A DNA stretch of 64,000 nt, taken from Clostridium sp. cel8 (GTDB taxonomy: Bacteria > Bacillota > Clostridia > Clostridiales > Clostridiaceae). Location of the stretch: positions 1-64,000 of the forward strand of contig NZ_JACGAG010000007.1 of NCBI RefSeq assembly GCF_014050525.1, read 5' to 3'. Positions 17,901 to 26,787 of the stretch are shown here, one piece after another. The notes beneath the pieces are model-generated. The model saw only the letters and a list, made by a program, of their open reading frames with translations. It did not search any database and was not told the DNA's origin. The position numbers were made by a program, and so were the translations under genes. Position 1 is the stretch's first letter; each line of letters begins with the position of its first letter.

Positions 17901-17937
17901 AACAAGCACTTGGAATAAAAATTTCAAGTGCTTGTTT
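17901..17937 (+). terminator. Intrinsic terminator after the holin-like gene
   Basis: AACAAGCACTTGGAA pairs with TTCAAGTGCTTGTTT around a short A/T loop. It lies 16 bases past the stop codon and ends in a T-rich run. Confidence 0.75.
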
Positions 17938-18200
17938 AAATATAATAGGGGGAACTATTATATTACTTAATAAAATTATTTTATTACTATGATTGTATGA
18001 TATCAAAGAGTTGTTACAACTTAGTGTCTTATAAATTAACTATTTGTAAATAATCAAGTTTTTTTAGATTATAAGAATAATAACTTAAATTTTGCATATT
18101 ATATAAATACAAGGTTATCAACGTATTAAAGCTATTTAATATAAAATTTAACATAAATCAAAATATTATTTTTTAATATGTTGATAGTTCCTTTTTTATA

Positions 18201-18227
18201 CTGGAGATCCAAAAGATCTCCAGTTTT
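18201..18227 (+). terminator. Orphan intrinsic terminator in a 480-base gene-free stretch
   Basis: CTGGAGATC-CAAAA-GATCTCCAG is a perfect 9-bp stem followed by TTTT on the plus strand. The preceding gene already has a terminator at 17901-17937, and I see no ORF with a ribosome site between 17938 and 18200. It may therefore end a small RNA. Positions 18228-18360 hold only AT-rich sequence and the SASP promoter region. Confidence 0.6.
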
Positions 18228-18375
18228 AAATTGACTATAAACAAAAAACTGAATATATCTTCTATAGATTAAATAATTTTCCCTAAAACCCTCTAATTAC
18301 CTCGAATACTTTCTTGTATATTGTATAAACTTTAACTGTAAGCAGTAAATAATACTATAAAAAGGAGTGAATATT

Positions 18376-18570
18376 ATGTCATATAGTAACAAACCAGTAG
18401 TTCCAGAAGCTAAGGAAAAATTAAATCAATTTAAAATGGAATCAGCATCAGAAGTAGGTGTAAACCTAAAACAAGGTTACAATGGTGACTTAACAGCAAG
18501 AGAAGCTGGATCAATAGGTGGAAACATGGTTAAAAAAATGGTAGAAGCTTATGAACAGGGACTAAAATAA
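18376..18570 (+). CDS. Alpha/beta-type small acid-soluble spore protein
   Basis: A 64-residue SASP that coats and protects DNA in the dormant spore and is degraded at germination. It shows the two family blocks: ASEVGVNL, the germination-protease cleavage region, and TAREAGSIGGNMVKKMVEA, the conserved C-terminal DNA-contact motif. The frame is open to a GTG at 18367, but AAAGGAG overlaps that codon and the ATG at 18376 is correctly spaced. It is monocistronic with a strong terminator. In Bacillus and Clostridium such genes are read by sigma-G. Confidence 0.96.
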   Translation: MSYSNKPVVPEAKEKLNQFKMESASEVGVNLKQGYNGDLTAREAGSIGGNMVKKMVEAYEQGLK

Positions 18571-18603
18571 CATCACAAATATTATCTAATTAAGCATTAT
18601 ATG

Positions 18604-18644
18604 AAAATGAGTATGATTTTTACACAAAAAATCATACTCATTTT
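18604..18644. terminator. Bidirectional terminator between the SASP and phosphatase genes
   Basis: An 18-bp stem AAAATGAGTATGATTTTT/AAAAATCATACTCATTTT with a short loop, flanked by A and T runs, separates two convergent genes. Confidence 0.85.
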
Positions 18645-18659
18645 TAGTTAATTTCTTAT

Positions 18660-19355
18660 TTAATTTTTCTTCTTTATAGAATAGCTGTTGTCATTTACAG
18701 ATTGAACCTTAAATTTATCATTTTCATATATGATTTTAGATATACTAGAGTTATCCATATCTCGTACATTAAAACTTTTATCTAAATAATCAATTATAAG
18801 TCTAAGTATTCCCCCATGTATTACTACAAGTACGTTTCCACCATTATCTTTAGAATTCTCTATAGATATTTCTTTTAAAGATTTCATCACTCTTTTTAAT
18901 ACCTTATCATAGGATTCAGCTTGTCCTGTTTCATCTAGTGCAGCACATGAATTACAATATTCTTTTTGAAAATTATATTTTTTCTCTGCCTCTTCAATTG
19001 ACCTTACATTAAGGTAATTAAGAATATCATTAAATAACACACTTTCAAATTCACCTTCATATTTTCCAAAACATACTTCTCTTAATCCTTCAAGTTCTTT
19101 CAACTTTAGATTATGACTTAACTTATTTTCTTTTATAACAATTGTTCCAGTTTTTATAGCTCTACCTAAATCACTGCTATAGGCAGCTTTAAACTTAACA
19201 TTTCTAAGTCCAAACCCTGTATTTACAGCTGTTTCTATTCCTTCCTTTGTAAGTACTCCATCACACCAGCCTTGGACTCTATTTGCTCTATTTAATATAG
19301 TTTCACCATGCCTCATTAAATATAAGACAACTCTTCCGCTATTTTTACTATTCAT
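18660..19355 (-). CDS. Histidine phosphatase family protein
   Basis: A soluble phosphatase of the phosphoglycerate-mutase-like superfamily, about 231 residues. The N-terminal RHG motif is in YLMRHGETILNRANRVQG, where the His is the phosphate acceptor. The second catalytic His is in VIHGGILRL (about residue 185), and SSDLGRAIKTG holds the phosphate-binding Arg. The substrate cannot be read from sequence; relatives act on phosphoglycerate, cobalamin precursors or sugar phosphates. An upstream ATG at 19367 overlaps the GGAGG, so the ATG at 19355 is preferred. It stands alone between two terminated units. Confidence 0.88.
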   Translation of the reverse strand: MNSKNSGRVVLYLMRHGETILNRANRVQGWCDGVLTKEGIETAVNTGFGLRNVKFKAAYSSDLGRAIKTGTIVIKENKLSHNLKLKELEGLREVCFGKYEGEFESVLFNDILNYLNVRSIEEAEKKYNFQKEYCNSCAALDETGQAESYDKVLKRVMKSLKEISIENSKDNGGNVLVVIHGGILRLIIDYLDKSFNVRDMDNSSISKIIYENDKFKVQSVNDNSYSIKKKN

Positions 19356-19456
19356 TTTATCCTCCATAATTATATTTTTGAAGCCTACACTTTTTATAAT
19401 TATAGCTTATTTTAAAATACATTTCATCATAATGAATTTATAGATTCATTTACTTT

Positions 19457-21379
19457 TTAAGATAGTTCAAAGGCTCCTGTATATAATTGATAGTATTTAC
19501 CTCTTTGTTTAATTAAATCTTCATGACTTCCTCTCTCAATAATTCTTCCATTATCTAACACCATAATTACATTTGAATTTTTAACTGTAGAAAGTCTATG
19601 GGCAATGACAAATACAGTTCTCCCCTTCATAAGTTTATCCATGCCATCTTGAACAATACTTTCTGTTCTCGTATCAATACTAGATGTAGCTTCATCAAGT
19701 ATTAAAACTGGAGGATCCGCAATCGCTGCTCTTGCAATAGTTAAAAGCTGTTTTTGTCCCTGTGATAAATTTCTTCCATCACCAGTTATAACCGTATTAT
19801 ATCCATTAGGTAGATGTCTTATAAATCCATCTGCATTAACAAGCTTTGCAGCTTTAACTACTTCTTCATCAGTTGCATCTAACTTTCCATATCTAATATT
19901 ATCTGCAACTGTTCCTGTAAATAAGTGTGGATCTTGCAGAACAATTCCAAGAGATCTCCTTAAATCATGTTTCTTAATCTTATTAATATCTATTCCATCA
20001 TATCGTATTTTACCATCTTTAATATCATAAAAGCGATTAATTAAATTAGTAATAGTAGTTTTTCCTGCACCTGTAGCACCTACAAAAGCTATTTTTTGTC
20101 CTTGCTTTGCATAGAGCTTTATATTATGCAATATAACTTTTTCATCATCATATCCAAAATTCACATCGTCAAAAACAACTTCACCACAAAGCTTTGCATA
20201 ATTTACGCTTCCATCTTTTCCTTGAATTTTCCATGCCCAAGTTCCAGTGTGTTTTTCAGTTTCTATTAATTCACCTTTTTCATTTTCTTTTGCATTCACT
20301 AGAGATACATATCCTTCGTCTGTTTCAGATTTTTCATCAAGAAGTTTAAATATACGCTGAGCTCCTGCTAGTGCCATAATAATAAAATTAAGTTGCTGAG
20401 AGCTTTGGTTGACTGTTGTGCTAAAAATTCTAGTCAATTGTAAAAATGCTGCAATTCCTCCAAGAGTAAATCCTCCAAATCCATAAATAGCAAGAATAGA
20501 TCCAAATATAGCAACAAGTACATAATTTTGATATCCTATATTACCCATAACCGGCATTAAAATATTTGCATATTTATTGGCACTATTTGCACTTTTATAG
20601 AGCTCATCATTTAATTTATCAAAACTAATTTTTGCTTCTTCTTCGTGACAAAATACTTTAACAACCTTTTGCCCATTTATCATCTCTTCTATATAACCAT
20701 TTACCTTACCTAGATTCTGTTGCTGAAGTCTAAAATATTTTCCGCTCTTTGCACTTATACTTTTGACAACTTTAAACATCAAAATTATAATTATAACTTC
20801 AATCATAGCAAGTGGCCAACTTAAATATATCATTGAAATAAAAGTACCCAATACAGTAATAATTGCAACTGTCATTTGAGGCATACTCTGATTAATCATC
20901 TGTCTTAAAGTATCTGTATCATTTGTATAAAGGCTCATTAAATCCCCATGTGAGTGTGTATCAAAGAATTTAATAGGCAAACTTTCCATATGGCTAAACA
21001 TGTCATCTCTTATTTTTTTAAGTGTCCCTTGAGAAATCACAATCATAATACGACTATACACATATGTTGCTAAGACTCCTAAATAATAGATTACCGCCAT
21101 AATAGTTATCATTTTAAGCAATGGTCCAAAATTTCTTCCATTCATATTTAGAAGTGGAGTTATATAATCATCAATTAAATTTCTCAATAGAACTGTCCCA
21201 ATTACATTTGCAAGAGAGCTTATAATTATACTAAATAGTACAATAAAAAATAAAAATTTATATCTTTTAAATATATAAGCTAATATTCTTTTTAAAGTTT
21301 TTAAAGAACCTTTACTTGGCTTTACATATCCAACATGTCTTCCTGGCCCTTTAGGCTTATGAATATTGTTTTTACTCAT
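19457..21379 (-). CDS. ABC exporter half-transporter with intact ATPase site
   Basis: A 640-residue permease-ATPase fusion of a type IV ABC exporter. It has a six-helix membrane domain (about 50-340) followed by a nucleotide-binding domain with Walker A GATGAGKTT, signature LSQGQKQ, and Walker B/D-loop LILDEATSSIDTRT carrying the catalytic Glu. An insertion of about 55 residues lies between the membrane and ATPase domains (about 365-420). It overlaps the partner gene by 8 bases, so translation is coupled. The start at 21379 is preferred because AAAGGAG precedes it. The pair likely forms a heterodimeric multidrug or lipid exporter controlled by the adjacent MarR regulator. Confidence 0.92.
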   Translation of the reverse strand: MSKNNIHKPKGPGRHVGYVKPSKGSLKTLKRILAYIFKRYKFLFFIVLFSIIISSLANVIGTVLLRNLIDDYITPLLNMNGRNFGPLLKMITIMAVIYYLGVLATYVYSRIMIVISQGTLKKIRDDMFSHMESLPIKFFDTHSHGDLMSLYTNDTDTLRQMINQSMPQMTVAIITVLGTFISMIYLSWPLAMIEVIIIILMFKVVKSISAKSGKYFRLQQQNLGKVNGYIEEMINGQKVVKVFCHEEEAKISFDKLNDELYKSANSANKYANILMPVMGNIGYQNYVLVAIFGSILAIYGFGGFTLGGIAAFLQLTRIFSTTVNQSSQQLNFIIMALAGAQRIFKLLDEKSETDEGYVSLVNAKENEKGELIETEKHTGTWAWKIQGKDGSVNYAKLCGEVVFDDVNFGYDDEKVILHNIKLYAKQGQKIAFVGATGAGKTTITNLINRFYDIKDGKIRYDGIDINKIKKHDLRRSLGIVLQDPHLFTGTVADNIRYGKLDATDEEVVKAAKLVNADGFIRHLPNGYNTVITGDGRNLSQGQKQLLTIARAAIADPPVLILDEATSSIDTRTESIVQDGMDKLMKGRTVFVIAHRLSTVKNSNVIMVLDNGRIIERGSHEDLIKQRGKYYQLYTGAFELS

Positions 21380-23105
21380 TATTCTTATCTCCTTTCGTCT
21401 GAGATTCATAAACATCACGATATATACTATTAGATTTTATTAACTCTTCATGAGTTCCAATTCCATCTATTTTACCATCATCTAATACAATGATTCTATC
21501 TGAATCCTGTACTGAAGAAATGCGCTGTGCAATAATAATTTTCGTAGTATTAGGTATATTTTCTTTAAATGCTCTTCTAATAAGTGCATCAGTTTTGGTA
21601 TCCACTGCACTTGTAGAATCATCTAAAATCAATATTTTAGGTTTTTTAAGAAGTGCTCTTGCAATACAAAGTCTCTGTTTTTGTCCACCGGATATATTAG
21701 TACCATCTTCTTCAATAAAAGTATCATATTTATCTGGTAATTTTTCTATAAATTCATGAGCCTGAGCTTGTCTGCATGCAGCAATTATATCCTCATCAGT
21801 TGCATTTTTATTTCCCCATCTTAAATTTTCTTTTATTGTTCCTGAAAACAATACATTTTTCTGAAGAACCATGGAAACTTCATTTCTTAAAGTTTCTATA
21901 TCATACTTTCTAACATCAACGCCTCCAACTTTAACACTTCCAGAAGTAACATCATACAATCTTGGAATCAACTGAACTAAAGTTGACTTAGCACTACCTG
22001 TACCACCAATAATACCTATTGTTTCACCAGAATTAATTTTAATATTTATATTTTCTAAAACTAGATTGTCTTTATTTTTGCTATATTTGAAATCCACATT
22101 GTTAAATGATATAGATCCATCTTTTACTTCATAAATTGGATTTTTAGGATTTACAAGATCACTTTTTTCATTTAGAACTTCAACAATTCTTTCAGCAGAA
22201 GATTTAGACATAATCATCATTACAAAAACCATAGAAATCATCATAAGGCTCATCATTATATTAGCTGTATATGTAAACAAAGTCATAAGCTCTCCAGTTG
22301 TCATTGATTTTGCAACAATCATTTTTGCTCCAAGCCAAGATATAAGCAAAATACAAGTATAAACTGAAAACTGCATAGCAGGAGCATTAATTATTATTAA
22401 TTTTTGAGCTTTTACAAAATAATTATATAAGACTTGAGAAGCTCTATAAAATTTACTAGTTTCATGCTCTTCTCTAACATAGGCCTTTACAGTTCTTATA
22501 GATGTCAAATTTTCCTGTACGCTTGCATTTAAATCATCATATTTTTTAAAAACTTCCATAAAATAAGGGTGTGCTTTTGTCATTATGATATATAAAACTA
22601 TTCCAAGAAAAATTATTGAACTTAAAAATACTAGAGCCAATCTTGAATTTATATAAAAAGTTATTGTCATAGCAAATATAAGCATAAATGGTGCTCTTAC
22701 AAGAACTTTTATCATCATTTGAAATGCGTTTTGTATATTTGTTATATCTGTAGTTAGCCTAGTTATAAGTCCAGCTGTAGAATACTTATCTATATTTGAA
22801 AAAGAAAAATTTTGTATATTATAATACATTTCTCTTCTTAAATTTCTGGCAAGTCCCGTGGAAGCCCTAGCTGAATATTTTCCAGACATCACTCCACATG
22901 TAAGAGATATAAAGGATACTATAAGCATCATAACTCCTACAATACATACATATTTTATATTTCCCTTTTCAACTCCATTGTCAATAATCATTGCCATAAG
23001 CATTGGGATTATTGTTTCCATAATTGCTTCAAGAGCAACATACACTGGAGTAATAATAGTATCTTTTTTAAATTCCCCTATATATTCTAATAGCCTTTTT
23101 ATCAT
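21372..23105 (-). CDS. ABC exporter half-transporter with degenerate ATPase site
   Basis: A 577-residue partner of the next gene, with six membrane helices (about 15-310) and a nucleotide-binding domain. Walker A is GGTGSAKST, the signature is ISGGQKQR, and Walker B reads ILILDDSTSAVD. An Asp therefore replaces the catalytic Glu that the partner keeps (LDEAT). One consensus and one degenerate site is the hallmark of heterodimeric exporters of the BmrCD/TM287-288 type. The ATG follows AGGAGG. A palindrome, GTTAGATTTCTAAC (23125-23138), just upstream matches one ahead of marR, suggesting direct repression. The exported compound is unknown. Confidence 0.92.
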   Translation of the reverse strand: MIKRLLEYIGEFKKDTIITPVYVALEAIMETIIPMLMAMIIDNGVEKGNIKYVCIVGVMMLIVSFISLTCGVMSGKYSARASTGLARNLRREMYYNIQNFSFSNIDKYSTAGLITRLTTDITNIQNAFQMMIKVLVRAPFMLIFAMTITFYINSRLALVFLSSIIFLGIVLYIIMTKAHPYFMEVFKKYDDLNASVQENLTSIRTVKAYVREEHETSKFYRASQVLYNYFVKAQKLIIINAPAMQFSVYTCILLISWLGAKMIVAKSMTTGELMTLFTYTANIMMSLMMISMVFVMMIMSKSSAERIVEVLNEKSDLVNPKNPIYEVKDGSISFNNVDFKYSKNKDNLVLENINIKINSGETIGIIGGTGSAKSTLVQLIPRLYDVTSGSVKVGGVDVRKYDIETLRNEVSMVLQKNVLFSGTIKENLRWGNKNATDEDIIAACRQAQAHEFIEKLPDKYDTFIEEDGTNISGGQKQRLCIARALLKKPKILILDDSTSAVDTKTDALIRRAFKENIPNTTKIIIAQRISSVQDSDRIIVLDDGKIDGIGTHEELIKSNSIYRDVYESQTKGDKNNE

Positions 23106-23124
23106 AGTAAATCAACCTCCTCTT

Positions 23125-23138
23125 GTTAGATTTCTAAC
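23125..23138. promoter_or_regulatory. Putative MarR operator upstream of the ABC exporter
   Basis: A perfect palindrome GTTAGA-TT-TCTAAC in the 52-base gap between marR and the exporter genes. It is nearly the same as the site upstream of marR at 23610. Confidence 0.6.
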
Positions 23139-23157
23139 TATAATATTAAAAATATAT

Positions 23158-23589
23158 TTAATCTTGAATCTTCTTAGATAATCTATTAATCAAATTAATA
23201 AGTGTATAAAATTCACTATCACTTAATTCATCCCTTAAACTACGTTCAATTTTAAGTATAGAGTCATATACTTTTTTTTCAGCTTCCAATCCTTCTTTGG
23301 TAAGCACTATCTTTTTAAGTCTTCCATCTTCGCATACTCGTACTCTCTTTATCAATTTCTTTTTTTCCATAAGTTGAAGTACACTAGTTACTGAAGAACG
23401 TCTAATATTAAGTTCCTCTTCTATATCTTTTTGAAATATATCTTTTGTATAGGATTCTCTGCGTATAAATCCAAGTATTCTCGATTGCACACTTGTCATT
23501 CCATATTTAGAAGCTTTTTTTCCTATTTTCCTGTTTATCATATTTGAAAAAGTCATTATTAATTTGCCTATATGTATATCTTCATCCAT
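23158..23589 (-). CDS. MarR-family transcriptional regulator
   Basis: A 143-residue winged-helix regulator. The helix-turn-helix spans about 45-80 (FQKDIEEELNIRRSSVTSVLQLM) and the wing about 83-105 with a basic RVCEDGRLKKIVLT segment. MarR proteins bind as dimers to palindromes and are released by small ligands. Two matching palindromes flank this gene (23125 and 23610). The two exporter genes follow 52 bases downstream on the same strand, so it very probably represses its own operon. The ATG follows AGGAT. The ligand is unknown. Confidence 0.92.
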   Translation of the reverse strand: MDEDIHIGKLIMTFSNMINRKIGKKASKYGMTSVQSRILGFIRRESYTKDIFQKDIEEELNIRRSSVTSVLQLMEKKKLIKRVRVCEDGRLKKIVLTKEGLEAEKKVYDSILKIERSLRDELSDSEFYTLINLINRLSKKIQD

Positions 23590-23609
23590 AAGTATCCTCC
23601 ATTATATTT

Positions 23610-23623
23610 GTTAGATTCCTAAC
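23610..23623. promoter_or_regulatory. Putative MarR operator upstream of marR
   Basis: GTTAGATTCCTAAC, 20 bases upstream of the marR start. It differs by one base from the perfect palindrome at 23125-23138. Confidence 0.6.
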
Positions 23624-23663
23624 TAATTATAGTCACTAAAATTATTGTTGTCAATACACGCCT

Positions 23664-23711
23664 AAAAAGACTATGAAGGAAAATTAAAAAATATTCCTTC
23701 ATAGTCTTTTT
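23664..23711 (-). terminator. Intrinsic terminator after threonine deaminase
   Basis: An 18-bp stem AAAAAGACTATGAAGGAA/TTCCTTCATAGTCTTTTT, placed 9 bases past the stop of the minus-strand threonine deaminase gene. Confidence 0.85.
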
Positions 23712-23720
23712 CATTTATCA

Positions 23721-24929
23721 TTAAACTCTATCTATATTATATCCACTTTGATTTAGAGATTTAACTATTGATTCTATATGCTCATATCCATTTGTTTCTA
23801 CTGTTACCTCTAAAACCACATGCTTCAATCTATCCACAGCTTTAAATTGATTGTGATCCAATTTTATTACATTAGCTCCTTTTTCTGCTAATATCTTAGA
23901 TATCTTGAGAAGTTCTCCTGGAGTATCTTTTAACTTAACTGAAAAGCAGAATATTCTTCCTCTTGAAAATAGACCGTTATTTAAAAGTGATGACATTGTA
24001 ACAACATCTATATTTCCACCACTTATTAAAGAAACCACTTTTTTACCTTTAAAATTCAATCTCTTTAAAGCAGCAAGTGACATAACTCCTGTTGGCTCTG
24101 CCACAAGCTTATGCTTTTCTAGAACAACAAATACAGTTTCCATAAGTTCTTTATCACTTACTGTAACTATTTCATCTACATAATTTTTTATAACTTCAAA
24201 CGTAAGATCTCCAGGTTGTTTAACAGCTGCTCCATCTGCAATAGTATCCACTTTATCTGCATATGTAAGTTTTCCCGTATCGAAGGAAACTTTCATAGGA
24301 TCTGCTCCTTCTGCTTGGACACCTATTACTTTTATATTAGGATTTATAGATTTAGCGGCTACAGATATTCCACTTATTAATCCGCCACCACCTATAGGAA
24401 CTATTATGGCATCTACATCTTTAAGTTCTTCTATTATTTCAAGTGCTATAGTTCCCTGACCTGCCATTACATCTACATCATTAAATGGATGAACAAAAGT
24501 ATATCCATTTTCTCTTTCAAGTCTTTTAGCTTCTTCGTAAGCTTCATCATAGACTTTTCCCTTAAGCACTATATTTGCCCCATATTTCTTAGTAGATTGA
24601 ACTTTTATAAATGGTGTAGTTTCAGGCATAACTATTGTGGCATTAATTCCAAGCTTTTTAGCAGAATATGCAACACCTTGAGCATGATTTCCTGCAGAAG
24701 ATGCTATAAGCCCCTTTTCTTTTTGTTCTTTACTTAATTTACTTATTTTATTTAATGCCCCTCTTAATTTAAAAGCTCCAGTAATCTGAAGATTTTCTGG
24801 TTTTATATATACTTCATTACCACTTTCTTCACTGAATTCATTACTATATATTAATTTTGTCTTCACACATATTCCATTTATTCTTTTTGCGGCATACAAT
24901 ACATCATCTAATGTTAAATTCACATTCAA
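23721..24929 (-). CDS. ilvA: Threonine ammonia-lyase with ACT domain
   Basis: PLP enzyme that deaminates threonine to 2-oxobutyrate, the first committed step of isoleucine synthesis. The 402-residue protein has the PLP-lysine loop TGAFKLRGA (about residues 49-57), a glycine loop VPIGGGGLISG (about 176-186) and a C-terminal ACT domain (about 328-402, SVKLKDTPGELLKISKILAE). This is the 400-residue class often labelled catabolic (TdcB-like). Here an isoleucine T-box governs the operon, which argues for a biosynthetic role. Translation appears to start at a TTG that overlaps the stop codon of the MFS gene (TTGA), 7-8 bases after AGGGGGGG. Confidence 0.94.
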   Translation of the reverse strand: MNVNLTLDDVLYAAKRINGICVKTKLIYSNEFSEESGNEVYIKPENLQITGAFKLRGALNKISKLSKEQKEKGLIASSAGNHAQGVAYSAKKLGINATIVMPETTPFIKVQSTKKYGANIVLKGKVYDEAYEEAKRLERENGYTFVHPFNDVDVMAGQGTIALEIIEELKDVDAIIVPIGGGGLISGISVAAKSINPNIKVIGVQAEGADPMKVSFDTGKLTYADKVDTIADGAAVKQPGDLTFEVIKNYVDEIVTVSDKELMETVFVVLEKHKLVAEPTGVMSLAALKRLNFKGKKVVSLISGGNIDVVTMSSLLNNGLFSRGRIFCFSVKLKDTPGELLKISKILAEKGANVIKLDHNQFKAVDRLKHVVLEVTVETNGYEHIESIVKSLNQSGYNIDRV

Positions 24930-26239
24930 GCTTTAACCCCCCCTAGTTTTTCATTTTCTTTCTCCAAGGACATATCTTCACTTACCTTTGGCTTAAGTGT
25001 CAGCATTACAGCCCCTGCAATTACTAAAGATATAGCCAAATACATATATGCAGCACTATAAGATCCTGTGGCAGTTTTAATAAAACCAACTAGATATGGT
25101 CCAGTGAATCCTCCTAAATTTCCTACAGAGTTTATAAGACCAGTTGCACCTGCAGCTGCTGGACCAGACAAAAATGATACAGGAACTGACCACCATACTC
25201 CCATTCCTATATATACACCAACAGCAGTAATACATGTAAATATAAAACTAATTATAGGATTGGATACGAGAGTCCCAAAAGCCATTCCAATTGCTCCAAT
25301 AAAAAGTGGAATAGCTATATGCCATTTTCTTTCTCCAGTTTTCGATGCAGAATTTCCATTAAATATAAATCCAATAAGTGCTGCAGACATTGGTATTATA
25401 ATTAAAAAGCTTACACTTGAATTGCTGAGTCCTGATATTGATTTAAGCACTGTTGGAAGCCAGAAACCAAATCCCCAAAATCCTGTAACCCACATAAAAT
25501 ATATAAAACATAATTTAAGTACTGTTTTATCACTGAGTGCTTGCCATAATGTATATTTCTTTATTGAATTTTTAATTTCAATTTCCTTTTCGTACTCCTC
25601 TTTCATCTTTTTCTTTTCTTCTTCAGTAAGCCAGTTTACATCTTCAGGTGAATCTTTAAGCCAAAATATAAGTATAATTCCAAATATAAATGCCAAAGCT
25701 CCTTCTAAAATAAATAACATCTGCCATCCTTTAAGTCCAAAAGCTGTTATCCCCAATATAACACCTGCTAGAGGAGATCCTATAATACTTGAAACCAGCA
25801 TAGATGTAAGCAATATTGAAAGTGCCTTAGGTCTATCCTTTGCATTAAACCATCTAGGAACAATGGCAGAATAACAAACTGGATAAAAACTTGCTTCTGC
25901 AGCTCCTACTAAAAAACGAACAATATAAAACTGAAGTTCTGTATGAACAAATCCCATCATGCTTGTAACTATACCCCAAGTGATCATAATTCTAACAACC
26001 CATTTACTTGGACTATGTTTTTCTGCAAACACAGTTCCAGGTACTTCAAACACCACATATCCAAAAAATAAAATACCTGCCCCCATTCCAAATACCTGAG
26101 CACTAAATCCCAGATCTTCATTCATAGTCAAAGCTGCATAAGATATATTAAGTCTATCAATGTAAGCTAGCATTGATCCTATAAACAAAGGTAAAATAAC
26201 ATTTAAATACTTTCTTTTAGTAACACTACTTGTAGTCAT
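24926..26239 (-). CDS. MFS transporter (ACS-like family), isoleucine T-box operon
   Basis: A 437-residue major facilitator with about 12 membrane helices and a long charged cytoplasmic loop after helix 6 (about 195-225, rich in Lys and Glu). Sequence features such as LAYIDRLNISYAALTMNEDLGFS and RFLVGAAEASFYPVCYSAI resemble the anion:cation symporter (ACS) branch that carries organic acids. The substrate is not known. It is first in a two-gene operon with threonine deaminase and lies directly behind an Ile-specific T-box, so it may import an isoleucine precursor such as threonine or a 2-oxo acid, or isoleucine itself. The ATG follows AAGGGGG. Confidence 0.88.
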   Translation of the reverse strand: MTTSSVTKRKYLNVILPLFIGSMLAYIDRLNISYAALTMNEDLGFSAQVFGMGAGILFFGYVVFEVPGTVFAEKHSPSKWVVRIMITWGIVTSMMGFVHTELQFYIVRFLVGAAEASFYPVCYSAIVPRWFNAKDRPKALSILLTSMLVSSIIGSPLAGVILGITAFGLKGWQMLFILEGALAFIFGIILIFWLKDSPEDVNWLTEEEKKKMKEEYEKEIEIKNSIKKYTLWQALSDKTVLKLCFIYFMWVTGFWGFGFWLPTVLKSISGLSNSSVSFLIIIPMSAALIGFIFNGNSASKTGERKWHIAIPLFIGAIGMAFGTLVSNPIISFIFTCITAVGVYIGMGVWWSVPVSFLSGPAAAGATGLINSVGNLGGFTGPYLVGFIKTATGSYSAAYMYLAISLVIAGAVMLTLKPKVSEDMSLEKENEKLGGVKA

Positions 26240-26360
26240 AATTTTAAAGCCCCCTTATTATTTCTACATAACCATGTTATTATATTTCAAATAGCCCAAC
26301 TTTTTTTAATATTCTAACATTATGCTACCCTCCTTTTACAATGTAGATATTTAAATGAAT

Positions 26361-26665
26361 AAAAAAATCTTTCATCCTTATAGACACATTTTAATATGTT
26401 TATAAGGACGAAAGATTTTATCTTCGCGGTACCACCTTATTTGTAATATTAGTAAATAACTAATATTACCCCTCAATCAGGTCAACTTTAAATAAAAATT
26501 TAATGTAAACCCTAACCATGTATCGCTGGTATACGTCCTTGTTTACTCGGTATAAATACCTTTCTACTTGGAAACTCCGGAGTGATTTCCATATTAGGTT
26601 AACACCAATTTTCACCAAACATTGGCTCTCTTAAGTTAACACACTAAATATTTCTTTCTCCTTCA
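26361..26665 (-). promoter_or_regulatory. T-box riboswitch, isoleucine specifier
   Basis: On the minus strand a stem I region begins near AAGAGAGCCAATGTTTGGTG. The specifier loop reads GGAA-ATC-ACTCCGGAGTTTCC, so the specifier triplet is ATC (26584-26586), an isoleucine codon. The canonical T-box AAGGTGGTACCGCGAAGA lies at 26422-26439. A terminator, AATCTTTCATCCTTATA paired with TATAAGGACGAAAGATT, follows at about 26361-26418. It precedes the MFS-ilvA operon, matching isoleucine biosynthesis. This accounts for most of the 548-base gap; the remaining 26670-26787 shows nothing distinct. Confidence 0.95.
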
Positions 26666-26787
26666 CAGTTTATATTATTTGATATGTGAATAAGTATATT
26701 ATTTTTTTTATAAGTTGTCAATCATTTTTTGGAAAGAAATTTTAATAAAATATACAATTATGTATGGGTTTATTAATATTATATTTT

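Noticed and set aside
21372-23105. Inactivated ABC transporter because of the Asp in place of the Walker B Glu
   Set aside because: An asymmetric pair with one degenerate site is normal for heterodimeric ABC exporters; the partner gene keeps the Glu.
25068-25874. 268-codon plus-strand open frame
   Set aside because: It is the antisense shadow of the MFS transporter gene, which has full family sequence, a ribosome site and a T-box leader.
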